Part shown: piece after piece, positions 25,608 to 34,632 of the stretch
How positions within the stretch are numbered: the stretch's first letter is position 1
How the letters are laid out: every line of letters starts with the position of its first letter
DNA from: CAZLMG01 sp964560765
GTDB lineage: Bacteria > Bdellovibrionota_B > Oligoflexia > Oligoflexales > CAZLMG01
Reading direction: 5' to 3'
Length of the DNA stretch: 64,000 nucleotides
Assembly (NCBI GenBank): GCA_964560765.1
Contig: CAZLMG010000002.1
Location: 1-64,000, forward strand
Notes under the pieces: generated by a model
Databases searched by the model: none
What the model saw: only the letters and a program-made list of their open reading frames with translations
Told to the model about the DNA's origin: nothing
Translations under genes and position numbers: made by a program

Positions 25608-28394
25608 TCACCCTCCAACCTGGGTGATTTGGGATAGGGGTCGCAGACGATCTTGCGCCGCGAGCCCTTCAAAGGCGCGCGACGATGCATCATGCAGCAC
25701 ACTGCTGGCGATACCAACATCGACCTCAGCCAGCGGGCTCCATTTTCCCGTATGCCAGCAAAGTATTTGCCCTTGTTCCGGATCCATTGCTGCCAATCGA
25801 ATCCAGGCGTGGTTGCGCAACGCGGTAAGACGCGCCGATGCGGCAAAGGCGCGATCGATTCGCTCTGTGGGTGACTCAACCAGCAAGAGGACGCGCACAG
25901 GCTCATGCTTTTCCACCATCTGACTCGCCAGGCCAATGCGCAGATCACCTGCCCCACCCGTGACGACGCCTAAGAGGGATGAGATGTTCAATGGCAGTTT
26001 CGTCCCGGCACCAAATTGATGCGGATCGACCGCAGAAAAGTAGTAGTCCATACCGATATTGACACAGACAGGCGCTGCTGCCCCTATGATACTCGTCAAA
26101 ATAGCACCACTAACATCCTCGGATGGTTCGTAAGAAATGAGAAAGGACCGTCGATCGAGAAACAGTTCGCGGGTCACCTGCCTCCGGCCAATGACTGCTG
26201 CGAATACACCCGCATGCCCGTACTCGGGCCTTGGCTCCGCCAGGTTCATAGCGCGCGACTGCACATGCTCCAATGCCAAGCGCTCGCCGAGGATCAACGG
26301 CGCGTTCGGAAAACGCCGCGTCCGCTCATAGGCATTCTTGCCGGCAGCTTGCCGCAGTTTGCGCAAAACGGGCTCAACATCGGCAATGGTGTCGCGTGGA
26401 AACGTTTGCGCATCTAGTAATTGAATCGTATCCGTTGTCGTGTCGTGTTCTGCGGGCACAAACACAATATCTAGATCGATCTGCACTCCCTGTTCACGCA
26501 ATATGGCACGTACATCTGGATCATTGGCCATTTGCGCAAAGGCGCGAGCATTGGCGCCGCCACTTTGCCCGGAACAGGCCCCACAACCATAACTCTGACG
26601 GAACGGGTTGTTGGTCATCGTTGCGCCGTGCGCCAGCAGGATGTTGATACGAGCCAACCGATTCAGCATGGAGGATTGGGTCAGGAAGTCGCGAACAATC
26701 TCGGCCCGCTCGGCCACATTGTAGCCAACTTCGCCATATTCAGGATCATCGTACCGTTCCAGATCAATGTGCGTGCGTGCGCCCCATGAGCGAGTGCGCT
26801 CGCGCACGTCGGCGGCAAATCGAGGAAACAAAATACTAAGTGACAGGGGAATGAAGCTCAACACACCCAGCCATAGCGAACTAAACGTGCTGCGCAGGGT
26901 GCCGCGGGAAGAGAGCAAAAATCGTAATTGGGCATGGCGCGTGAGATTTCTGCGCCGCTGTGACCTGCCCAAATGATCATTGATGTCTTCCTCGAAGACA
27001 ACCCGACGTGGCCTCACTACCGGTGGGCAATGGGGCCGCGGAGTCGCTGAATGTAACCCCTTGAACAGCATATCGACGCCAAAATAACCAAGGACGCCGT
27101 AGGTGGGAGTCTGCGGACTCAGCGCCTCAAAGTGCCTTCGCAGTGATTCCTCTCGGTCATCGATGCAAAACCAAACAGAAGCATCCGCTCGTACATTCGA
27201 CGATGCGGGGTACGCAGGGGTAGCTTTGGCACGCTGCTGCTCTGCCAGTAAGAGCGATAGCATTTGCCGATGCAGGGTCAGCTCGTATGCGTGCTGCCAA
27301 ATCCGCCGCGTCTCCATTTCGTCCAGAGTTTGCACCACCGCCAATAAGCGCTGAAACCTTTCCGTCAATGCCAAATGCTGCGCCCGCACCTCACCAAATC
27401 GATCCTGCAAGTACGCCAACAGGCTTTGCTCTAGCCCTGCCCACGATACACTTTGAGCAGGACCTTGTGCAGCACGCTGCACGTCGCTGCGATGACCGTT
27501 GGCACAGCAAGTCCGCATAGCCAATAAGGCGGTCAGCGCCCCGGCCACCGTGAGATTCCCCGGTTCTGTCAGTGCGATGTCAGGCTGCGTCTGCAAGCGA
27601 TTGATTATTCCCATCCAGCCGCGCAGTGTGTGTGCGACAGTCAATAAAGTATCCGCCCACTGCTCTGTCGCAACTCCAGCCCGCTGCAATCCTTTCACCA
27701 ACATCGCCCCATCATCCGCGTCATAGATGCTGCGCAGCCACTTCTCTACCCTGGCGCACCACGGCCGCCCCAGACGGCGATTGGCTCGCAGATCTGCCAT
27801 GAGAAAGTCGATGAATCGACCATGTGCATACGGCGACTGCCAAGCCGCCACTCCCTGGTCCAGGTGTTGCTCAATGCAAGCCGCTAGCCACAAGACGGCG
27901 GCGCTCAGTTCCGTTTCGGGTTGCACAGTGGCGCCGTAGCGTGCGTCGATCATCGAATCGCCCACCGGTGCTGTGCTATCAGTCGCATCCGAGTCGCTCG
28001 TCCGCATCAGGCAGTTACGCACAGAGTCTTCGGCTGCCAAGACTAGATTGGTGAGCGCCCTGCCATAGTCATCGATGTGGCTGTCATCAGCGCTAGCCCA
28101 ACGGTCAAAGCGATCGAGATGATCCTGGCAGGCACTCATCAAATCGCGACGTTGAATGCGACCCGCTGCATATTCCGACTGATAAAACCGAATGGAACGA
28201 TAAGGACGGGCCTGATAAAGACGTGCCGCTTGCTGCAACGCCTCCGTAAAAGGCTTTTGCTCCCAATTCATCAGCACATTATTGTGGATGTAGGCGTGAC
28301 TGGGATTTTGAATAGGTAGGTAGCGCCGCACGTATGCCAAGGCATCGGCCAGCGCTAACTTTAAGTTCTTGTGCGAATTGGGCACCGAATCCAT
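25608..28394 (-). CDS. dabA: DabA-family (DUF2309) zinc protein of an inorganic carbon pump
   Basis: 928 residues. The carbonic-anhydrase-like zinc ligands of the family are all present: C410 and D412 in FCIDDREE, H589 in LLAHGATMTNN, and C604 in YGCGACSG. The 15-residue H-to-C spacing equals that reported for Halothiobacillus DabA2. With DabB it takes up CO2 and hydrates it to bicarbonate in an energy-coupled way. The start at 28392-28394 is set by GGGAGGAG; the open frame extends upstream into the SulP gene but that part is not coding. The protein has no signal peptide. Confidence 0.96.
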   Translation of the reverse strand: MDSVPNSHKNLKLALADALAYVRRYLPIQNPSHAYIHNNVLMNWEQKPFTEALQQAARLYQARPYRSIRFYQSEYAAGRIQRRDLMSACQDHLDRFDRWASADDSHIDDYGRALTNLVLAAEDSVRNCLMRTSDSDATDSTAPVGDSMIDARYGATVQPETELSAAVLWLAACIEQHLDQGVAAWQSPYAHGRFIDFLMADLRANRRLGRPWCARVEKWLRSIYDADDGAMLVKGLQRAGVATEQWADTLLTVAHTLRGWMGIINRLQTQPDIALTEPGNLTVAGALTALLAMRTCCANGHRSDVQRAAQGPAQSVSWAGLEQSLLAYLQDRFGEVRAQHLALTERFQRLLAVVQTLDEMETRRIWQHAYELTLHRQMLSLLLAEQQRAKATPAYPASSNVRADASVWFCIDDREESLRRHFEALSPQTPTYGVLGYFGVDMLFKGLHSATPRPHCPPVVRPRRVVFEEDINDHLGRSQRRRNLTRHAQLRFLLSSRGTLRSTFSSLWLGVLSFIPLSLSILFPRFAADVRERTRSWGARTHIDLERYDDPEYGEVGYNVAERAEIVRDFLTQSSMLNRLARINILLAHGATMTNNPFRQSYGCGACSGQSGGANARAFAQMANDPDVRAILREQGVQIDLDIVFVPAEHDTTTDTIQLLDAQTFPRDTIADVEPVLRKLRQAAGKNAYERTRRFPNAPLILGERLALEHVQSRAMNLAEPRPEYGHAGVFAAVIGRRQVTRELFLDRRSFLISYEPSEDVSGAILTSIIGAAAPVCVNIGMDYYFSAVDPHQFGAGTKLPLNISSLLGVVTGGAGDLRIGLASQMVEKHEPVRVLLLVESPTERIDRAFAASARLTALRNHAWIRLAAMDPEQGQILCWHTGKWSPLAEVDVGIASSVLHDASSRAFEGLAAQDRLRPLSQITQVGG

Positions 28395-28419
28395 GTTTAC
28401 TCCTCCCTCGACCCCGCAA

Positions 28420-29742
28420 CTACATGCCCGCCTCTTCCACATTGACCACCAACGACTCGTCGCGCGACGCAGGCGTCTTTTGCGGCGATGACCAACGTAC
28501 CACCGCATCCAAAGAAGCGACGCTGATGCCAATGATCAATCCGCGCAAAAGATCGGTGGAAAGCACCGCGATCGCCGTCATGGGCCACAGGTAAGCTTGC
28601 CGCGGATTGCTTACTACCGCCTGTAGCAGGTGGCCGATATTCATCAACTTGAAACCGGTTAAAATCAGCACCGCCGCGAGAGCTGAGGATGGTAGCGTCT
28701 GTACCATGCTAGGAAACAAAAATACGAACATGGCGATCCAAACCGCGTGCAACATGGCCGATGCGCGCGTACGCGCCCCCGCCTCGACGTTGGCAGCACT
28801 GCGCACCATAACTCCGGTCATGGGAATACCGCCGAGTACGCCCGAAATCATGTTCCCTGCACCCTGAGCGAGCAGTTCTCGATCGATACTCAGTCGCGAC
28901 CGCAAATGGCGCTTGTCGGCAAGAACTTGCACGGCCTTGGCGGTCAAGAGACTCTCGGCACTAGCAACCACGGCTAATCCCAGGGCCGGCCCAAACAGCA
29001 TGAGCCAACTTCCTGAGCGAAACTGGTCTGTCACCGATAGTAAAGATTCCCCAACATAACTGCCCAGTGGCTGCAAATTCACCCGTGGTAAGTCGAAATT
29101 CAGACTCACGAGAGTTGCTATAACGATCGCTGGTAAAGCCGCCGGTATGGTCTTCATGCGTCCTTTGGCCCATCGCTTCCACAGAAGTTGCAAGACGATG
29201 GCCAGAGACCCAATCAACAGCGCTGAAAATGCCATCGAGCCTAAACCGCTGCTAAAGGCACTACCTAGGGCAGCGGGAAACGCCAGCAAACTCTTGACTG
29301 ATCCACCGGGAATGGCGCCACCAACCAAGACATGCAGCTGCCCCAAGACAATGACCATGCCGATGGCGCTCAGCACCCCTTCCAGCACCGACTTAGGAAT
29401 CCACTCGATCGTTCGACCAAGCTTAGCGATGGATAACACCACCTGAATGCCTCCGGCCATGACCGTAATGATGAAAACCTTTTCCAAACCATGGTCGGTG
29501 ATGAGCTGTAGAATCAAGGCTGACAGACCAGCGGCAGGTCCAGTGACAACGAGTGGCGCACCAGCTATGGCACCAACCAGAAGCCCCCCCACCAGCATGG
29601 CGACGACTGCGGAAGCCATGGGCGCACCTGAAGCCAGCGCTATGCCCAGAGACAAAGGCAGAGCGATCATCGTTACCACGAGGCTGGCCATGATATCGCC
29701 GAGCCACGGGTTCTTCGGAACGGGAGCATGATGTCGAGACAC
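28420..29742 (-). CDS. SulP-family anion (probable bicarbonate) transporter without STAS domain
   Basis: 440 residues with about 12 hydrophobic helices. It begins with a short cytoplasmic N-terminus (PVPKNPWLGDIMASLVV) and ends right after the last helix, so the C-terminal STAS domain of many SulP proteins is missing. The GTG at 29740-29742 has AGGAG five bases upstream. It is first in a SulP-dabA-dabB run with 25 bases before dabA, which favours bicarbonate over sulfate as substrate; that is inference from context. Confidence 0.9.
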   Translation of the reverse strand: MSRHHAPVPKNPWLGDIMASLVVTMIALPLSLGIALASGAPMASAVVAMLVGGLLVGAIAGAPLVVTGPAAGLSALILQLITDHGLEKVFIITVMAGGIQVVLSIAKLGRTIEWIPKSVLEGVLSAIGMVIVLGQLHVLVGGAIPGGSVKSLLAFPAALGSAFSSGLGSMAFSALLIGSLAIVLQLLWKRWAKGRMKTIPAALPAIVIATLVSLNFDLPRVNLQPLGSYVGESLLSVTDQFRSGSWLMLFGPALGLAVVASAESLLTAKAVQVLADKRHLRSRLSIDRELLAQGAGNMISGVLGGIPMTGVMVRSAANVEAGARTRASAMLHAVWIAMFVFLFPSMVQTLPSSALAAVLILTGFKLMNIGHLLQAVVSNPRQAYLWPMTAIAVLSTDLLRGLIIGISVASLDAVVRWSSPQKTPASRDESLVVNVEEAGM

Positions 29743-29847
29743 GTTAGACTCCTTGCGGATAATGCCAACACCCGATCTGATTCGCAGAACTGAGCTGCCC
29801 TCAAACACGCGTGTCGCTAATTTATTTGGAATGGAAACAGAGGAGGC

Positions 29848-30186
29848 TTAAGCGCCGGTCGGCGGTGGCAAGCAATGCAACCAGGGAAGTAGATGTGCTA
29901 AATCGGAGACAAATATATTGGCATTGGGGCTGGAAGTTGCAACGCAAAACCCATCCTCTGCGTCGATCAGCGGCATCGCGGTTAGAGGTAACTCGACCGG
30001 GAAATTTTTCAGACGCGCGCCTTTGCGCTCGGACTCGAACTCAGAACCAAAGACGACGTCTGCATCGAATGCGCTCGCGTGCTGCTGACCGCTGGCAAGC
30101 AGCAGGTGACCCAGGCAAACAAGGAGAAGTGCGGCAAGGAATTGCCGAGGTCGTTTAGAGGGCAAATGCCGCATCCAACTGCGCAT
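29848..30186 (-). CDS. small exported hypothetical protein
   Basis: 112 residues. A basic N-terminus (MRSWMRHLPSKRPR) and a hydrophobic core (FLAALLLVCLGHLLLASG) look like a signal peptide or anchor. The rest is short and unrecognised, ending in a Cys/Pro-rich tail. An AGGA site lies close upstream, and a plausible sigma-70 promoter is present 44 bases further. It lies 105 bases upstream of the SulP gene on the same strand, so it could share the carbon-uptake transcript. Confidence 0.5.
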   Translation of the reverse strand: MRSWMRHLPSKRPRQFLAALLLVCLGHLLLASGQQHASAFDADVVFGSEFESERKGARLKNFPVELPLTAMPLIDAEDGFCVATSSPNANIFVSDLAHLLPWLHCLPPPTGA

Positions 30187-30236
30187 GTCGTTTCCTGATC
30201 CGACGCGGGGGCGATAAGGATATATGAACGAATACT

Positions 30237-30265
30237 TTCATAACCAACTTTAAATAGAAGGTCAA
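30237..30265 (-). promoter_or_regulatory. predicted sigma-70 promoter upstream of the small exported gene and SulP-dabAB
   Basis: Read on the minus strand, -35 TTGACC (30260-30265), a 17-base spacer, and -10 TATGAA (30237-30242), within an AT-rich gap. A second TTGTCA/TAATAT pair with 17-base spacing lies just upstream. Either could drive the 29848-30186 gene and possibly the Dab operon. Confidence 0.45.
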
Positions 30266-30363
30266 TTTGTTATGGTTTTATAATATTATTTATTATGAGA
30301 AATTTTGACAAATTGGCAGGCGGCGGGCCACGTTGCCACCGTTCGAAACATTCGCACCTCGAG

Positions 30364-30624
30364 TTAGATCGCGCCCGATAAATCCGCCTGCCGCTTGGCG
30401 ATCTCTTGGCAAACATGCAGCAATTGCCGCCGCTCTTCGACAGGAACGCAACGCATGAGCGTCCCGAGGCGATGCGCTAATAGTCCGGCCATATCCTTCG
30501 GATCAAGCTTGCCGGTCACCACATGATCCACGATCACCTCATCGATTTCGTCGGCAATTTCCAGCATCTTTTGTGCGGCCGGGGAAACCGTCGCTTTCGC
30601 CTTGAAGGGAATCACTTTACCCAT
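30364..30624 (-). CDS. small soluble hypothetical protein
   Basis: 86 residues starting MGKVIPFKAK; the ATG at 30622-30624 has AGGAG eight bases upstream. Two helical stretches are rich in Leu, Glu and Arg. No membrane segment or known motif is seen. It is divergent from lpd, and a role in regulation of its neighbours cannot be shown from sequence. Confidence 0.6.
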   Translation of the reverse strand: MGKVIPFKAKATVSPAAQKMLEIADEIDEVIVDHVVTGKLDPKDMAGLLAHRLGTLMRCVPVEERRQLLHVCQEIAKRQADLSGAI

Positions 30625-30790
30625 ATCTTGGCTCCTTTTCTCTTCCACACGCCTTATCGGCAGAAGGCCCACAACACCTTTAATTATAGCCGATTTATGG
30701 TTTAATTTCCCATGATTGCTGCTATAACAGCGCCTTAGACTTAAGTCCCGAAGACGATTGGCTCGGACAAAGATTGCGGAGACGGAATTT

Positions 30791-32185
30791 ATGGCGCGGG
30801 ATCAGTACGATGTTGTGGTGATGGGAGCGGGACCGGGCGGAGAAGTTGGGGCGATTCGAGCGGCCCAATTAGGGCTGACGGTGGCGCTCGTAGAAAAAAA
30901 CCAGCATTTGGGGGGAACCTGCCTGAATGTCGGCTGCATCCCCACCAAGGCCCTTTTGGCGGCGGCCACGACCTACGACAAGCTCAAGCACTTGGACGAA
31001 CTGGGATTTGACGCCGGCGAAATCAAGTACGACTGGTCGAGGATCATGGCGCGTAAGGAAAAGATCGTTGATCAGCAGCGCAAGGGCCTTCTATTCTTGA
31101 TGAAAAAGAATAAGATCGACGTCTTCACAGGCACCGGCCGCTTGCTTGATCGCAACACGGTTGCCGTAACCGATACCAAGGGCGCGACACAAACCGTCAA
31201 GAGCAAGAACGTGCTTTTGGCGACAGGATCCCGCGTCCGCGAACTTCCCTTTGCCAAGAGCAACGGCAAGAACATTTTGACTTCGGATACCGTACTCTTC
31301 ATCGATCATATTCCCAAGTCCATGTGCATCGTCGGCGGAGGGGTCGTCGGCATGGAGTTTGCGTCCCTATTCGGACGCTTCGGCACCCAAGTTACCGTCA
31401 TCGAGATGGCGCCGCAGGTACTGCCGACGGAAGATGAAGAAGTGGTCACCGAATTCGTCCGTCACATCAAGAAGCAAAATGTCACCATCCTCACCAGCAC
31501 CAAGCTGAAAGCGGTCAAGGACAATGGCAAGAATGTCACCATCGAGGTCGAAGGCAAAGACGCCATGTCTTTCGAAAAGGTCCTGATGTCGATCGGTCGC
31601 GAGCCCGTGACCGAAGACTTGGGCCTTGATCGCGTCGGCATTCCGCGCGAAGCCGGCGGCTTCATTAAAGTCGACGAGCACTACCGCACCAAGGTCCCAA
31701 ATGTTTTTGCCATCGGCGATATCATTCCGACGCCAGCGCTAGCCCATACGGCTTCCGCCGAAGGCATGCACGCCGTGGAAGTGATGGCGGGTCACCATCC
31801 GCAGGTGATTGATTATCAAGCCAATCCAAATGCGATTTACAGCTATCCGGAGGTCGCCAGCATCGGGATGACCGAGAAAACGCTGAAGGAAAAAGGGATC
31901 GCCTACAAGAGTGCCAAGTTTCCTTTCGCGCCGATGGCGAAGGCGAAGATCGACATGGCGACCGAAGGCTTCGTCAAACTTCTTTACGATCCAAAATACA
32001 AAGAGATCCTTGGCGTGCACATCATCGGAGCGAAAGCTACCGAGATGATCGCCGAATACGTCGTCGGTAAGGTACTTGAAACCACCATTGATGAGCTGGG
32101 CATGGCTATCCATCCCCATCCAACCATTTCGGAAACCGCCATGGAAGCTGCGCACGCTGCCATCGGTGGCGCCATCCACATGTAG
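30791..32185 (+). CDS. lpdA: dihydrolipoamide dehydrogenase (E3)
   Basis: 464 residues. FAD motif GAGPGG at 12-17, redox disulfide C44/C49 in GGTCLNVGCIPTK, NAD motif GGGVVGMEFAS, and the C-terminal catalytic His-Glu pair in HPHPTISE. It reoxidises lipoyl groups of 2-oxoacid dehydrogenases or the glycine cleavage system. ATG 30791 is preferred (GGAG nine bases upstream) over a TTG at 30758. It is followed 24 bases later by an E2 gene; no E1 gene is adjacent. Confidence 0.97.
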   Translation: MARDQYDVVVMGAGPGGEVGAIRAAQLGLTVALVEKNQHLGGTCLNVGCIPTKALLAAATTYDKLKHLDELGFDAGEIKYDWSRIMARKEKIVDQQRKGLLFLMKKNKIDVFTGTGRLLDRNTVAVTDTKGATQTVKSKNVLLATGSRVRELPFAKSNGKNILTSDTVLFIDHIPKSMCIVGGGVVGMEFASLFGRFGTQVTVIEMAPQVLPTEDEEVVTEFVRHIKKQNVTILTSTKLKAVKDNGKNVTIEVEGKDAMSFEKVLMSIGREPVTEDLGLDRVGIPREAGGFIKVDEHYRTKVPNVFAIGDIIPTPALAHTASAEGMHAVEVMAGHHPQVIDYQANPNAIYSYPEVASIGMTEKTLKEKGIAYKSAKFPFAPMAKAKIDMATEGFVKLLYDPKYKEILGVHIIGAKATEMIAEYVVGKVLETTIDELGMAIHPHPTISETAMEAAHAAIGGAIHM

Positions 32186-32209
32186 TTTGACACCAGCAAG
32201 GATGAGTCC

Positions 32210-33547
32210 ATGGCAAACGATGTTGTTGATGTATTGATGCCGCTGATGGGCGAAGGCGTAAATGAAGCCACTCTCGTCCGCTGGTTAAAAAGGGCCGGCG
32301 AATCGATCGGCAAAGACGAGCCCATCGTTGAAGTTTCGACGGATAAAGTGGATACGGAGATTCCGTCTCCATCGGCTGGCACCATTGTTGAAACGCTGGC
32401 GAATGAAGGCGATACCATCACCGTAAATGCGCTCTTAGCGCGAATCAGCAAGTCGGGAGCCACCACCGCACCCAGCATGCAGAAGAGCACCATCAAGGTC
32501 AGTACCCCTTTGGCGGACCGCGCCGATTCATCGTCGACAGTGATGACAGCTGCCAGCAGTGATAGCGAGTTCGCGAGCAAGTCGTCCGTCCTGCAACATG
32601 GCACCTCGCAAAACGTCAAGTCATCGCCATTGGTGCGCAAAATGGCGCGAGAGCAAGGGGTCGACCTTGGCGCCCTCACCGGCTCCGGTTTGCATGGCCG
32701 TATTACCAAACGCGATCTGTTACAGCATATGGAAACCGGTCCAAGCAGCCCACCCGTTGGCACTCCTTCATCTCTTCAGACGCGCGCTCACGCTCCCGAG
32801 ATTTCTCGCGTGCGGACGGAGATCGCCGACGGACGGGAACTCCTCGATGGTGTACCCGTACGCCGCGAGAAAATGAGCAAGATCCGTCGGCTCACCGCCG
32901 AACACATGGTGGGGTCGGTGCGCACATCGCCGCACGTCACCACCGTATTTGAAATCGACCTGCAGAAGGTCGTCGCCATTCGCGAGAAATATATGGGTGA
33001 ATTTCAGGCCCGCGAAGGCTTTAAATTAACCTACACGCCATTTTTCATACACGCGGCTGTGCAGGCGATCAAAGCCCACCCCATGGTCAATGTGTCCGTC
33101 GATGGCGACGATATCTTGTACAAGGACAAGATCAATCTAGGCTGCGCCGTCGCCATTGAAACCGGACTCATCGTCCCCGTCATCAAGGACGCGGGCGAGC
33201 TGAGTCTGCTAGGCATCACTCGTCGCCTGAATGAACTCGTAACGCGGGCTCGCACCAAAAACTTAAAACCCGACGACGTGCGCGGCGGCACCTTTACCAT
33301 CACCAACCCGGGTGGCTATGGCAGCTTGACTTCCAATCCCATCATCAATCAGCCGCAGGTCGCTATTCTTGGAATCGGCGCCGTGGTCAAACGCCCCGTG
33401 GTGGTTGATGAAGACCGCATCACCATTCGGCCGATGATGATGGTCAGCCTGACCTTTGACCATCGCGTCGTCGATGGCGAGGGCGGCGCCAAGTACTTGG
33501 CGACTCTGAAAAATCTGCTAGAAAACTACCAAGAATTGCCGCGCTAG
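32210..33547 (+). CDS. 2-oxoacid dehydrogenase E2 (dihydrolipoamide acyltransferase)
   Basis: 445 residues. N-terminal lipoyl domain with the modified Lys at K46 in STDKVDTE, a Thr/Ser-rich linker, a peripheral-subunit-binding domain (SSPLVRKMAREQGVDLG, about 140-175), and a catalytic domain ending with H418 and D422 in DHRVVDGE. The STDKVDTE form is commoner in branched-chain or 2-oxoglutarate E2s than in classical pyruvate E2, but the substrate is not settled. AAGGA precedes the ATG. It follows lpdA and lacks a local E1 partner. Confidence 0.93.
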   Translation: MANDVVDVLMPLMGEGVNEATLVRWLKRAGESIGKDEPIVEVSTDKVDTEIPSPSAGTIVETLANEGDTITVNALLARISKSGATTAPSMQKSTIKVSTPLADRADSSSTVMTAASSDSEFASKSSVLQHGTSQNVKSSPLVRKMAREQGVDLGALTGSGLHGRITKRDLLQHMETGPSSPPVGTPSSLQTRAHAPEISRVRTEIADGRELLDGVPVRREKMSKIRRLTAEHMVGSVRTSPHVTTVFEIDLQKVVAIREKYMGEFQAREGFKLTYTPFFIHAAVQAIKAHPMVNVSVDGDDILYKDKINLGCAVAIETGLIVPVIKDAGELSLLGITRRLNELVTRARTKNLKPDDVRGGTFTITNPGGYGSLTSNPIINQPQVAILGIGAVVKRPVVVDEDRITIRPMMMVSLTFDHRVVDGEGGAKYLATLKNLLENYQELPR

Positions 33548-33553
33548 CGCCAA

Positions 33554-33572
33554 GCCCCGCCCTTGGCGGGGC
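33554..33572 (+). terminator. GC-rich hairpin after the E2 gene
   Basis: GCCCCGCC and GGCGGGGC form a perfect eight-base stem with a three-base loop, seven bases after the E2 stop. The following bases are GACTCTTCCT rather than a T-run, so termination may be weak or Rho-assisted. Confidence 0.5.
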
Positions 33573-33651
33573 GACTCTTCCTCAAGGATCAAGCCACAGC
33601 TTCCGAAAATAATGACGAGTCAGTCACCACTGTTTGGGTCGGGAGCGTCCC

Positions 33652-34629
33652 TTGGCAGGATCGAACGTCGTCGTAAAGCAAGGTTCAGTCATCTTCAAAG
33701 AGGGAGATGCGGCTGACGGCATGTACTTGGTCCGCAATGGAGAGCTCGAAGTCTTTCTCGAACGCGAAGGCAATCACGTCAAACTTGCATCCATCGGCGC
33801 CGGCGGCATGATCGGCGAAATGGCGTTCTTCGATCAGAAGCCTCGTTCGGCTTCGGTGCGAGCTGTGGCCGACGCGGAAGTGACGGTTATCAACAACGAC
33901 GATTTCCAAAAATTGATGCGACAGATTCCCAAATGGTTCGTCAGCATCATGAGCTCACTTTCGTCGCGATTGCGCGATACGAACACGCGGCTACAGAAGT
34001 TAGAAGCCGAAAACAAGGGGCAAAAAGGTCGCTACGAAACCCTGGGAAAGATGCTGCACGTGTTGAATTTGCTATGGCACAAGGATGGCTTCAAGGAGGG
34101 GCGGGACTTTTGCCTCAATTCGGGAACCGCCGAAAAGGAATTAGCCAACATCTTTCGCATCGAACCAAAAATGGTGAAAACCACACTGCAGACGCTGGTG
34201 AATGAGAGGATTATCTCCTCGAAGACGGACCAGTACAACAATGCCGTCTTGTCGCTGCAAAATCGCGGCGCACTGAGCAAGCTTGTCGAGTTCATCGACG
34301 GCTTTCTGGCGACTTACAAGGACATCACCTGCTTTCCGGCGCCTGCGATCGATATCTTAGTATCCTTGCAGCGCCTCGTCCAAGAGTCCGCCTACGACGC
34401 CGTCAACATTCCCTTTGAAGAAGTCATTATTGAAGGCGATCGGCAGGGACTTGACACCAGCCACTGGAAAGAGCAACTTCCCTTGTTGAAGGCTCTGAAA
34501 GATCCGATTCAGCTGGTGAAGGTCAATAATACGCAAATTGGCTTTCGCACAGCAAAGAAAGAGCTGCCACTGTTTATCGCCAATCATCGGGTCTTGGCGG
34601 CCATAGCCAAAGCAGGACTGGACCGCTAA
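33652..34629 (+). CDS. cyclic-nucleotide-binding-domain regulator-like protein
   Basis: About 325 residues. Residues 5-115 form a cyclic-nucleotide-binding-like beta roll (GSVIFKEGD, GEMAFFDQKPRSASVRA). A helical section and a CRP-like helix-turn-helix (AEKELANIFRIEPKMVKTTL) follow, with a C-terminal extension of about 120 residues without a recognised motif. The TTG at 33652 is chosen for its GGGAG six bases upstream; TTG 33634 is possible. The O-methyltransferase gene begins four bases later, so the two are probably co-transcribed. The ligand is unknown. Confidence 0.8.
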   Translation: MAGSNVVVKQGSVIFKEGDAADGMYLVRNGELEVFLEREGNHVKLASIGAGGMIGEMAFFDQKPRSASVRAVADAEVTVINNDDFQKLMRQIPKWFVSIMSSLSSRLRDTNTRLQKLEAENKGQKGRYETLGKMLHVLNLLWHKDGFKEGRDFCLNSGTAEKELANIFRIEPKMVKTTLQTLVNERIISSKTDQYNNAVLSLQNRGALSKLVEFIDGFLATYKDITCFPAPAIDILVSLQRLVQESAYDAVNIPFEEVIIEGDRQGLDTSHWKEQLPLLKALKDPIQLVKVNNTQIGFRTAKKELPLFIANHRVLAAIAKAGLDR

Positions 34630-34632
34630 ATC

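Noticed and set aside
28395..28532. N-terminal extension of the DabA frame into the SulP gene
   Set aside because: The extra 46 residues are Arg/Trp/Ser-rich and unlike DabA, and a GGGAGGAG ribosome site marks the ATG at 28394.
31984..32763. 259-residue open frame opposite lpdA and the E2 gene
   Set aside because: It spans the end of one certain gene and the start of another on the other strand, with no motif and a composition typical of a shadow frame.
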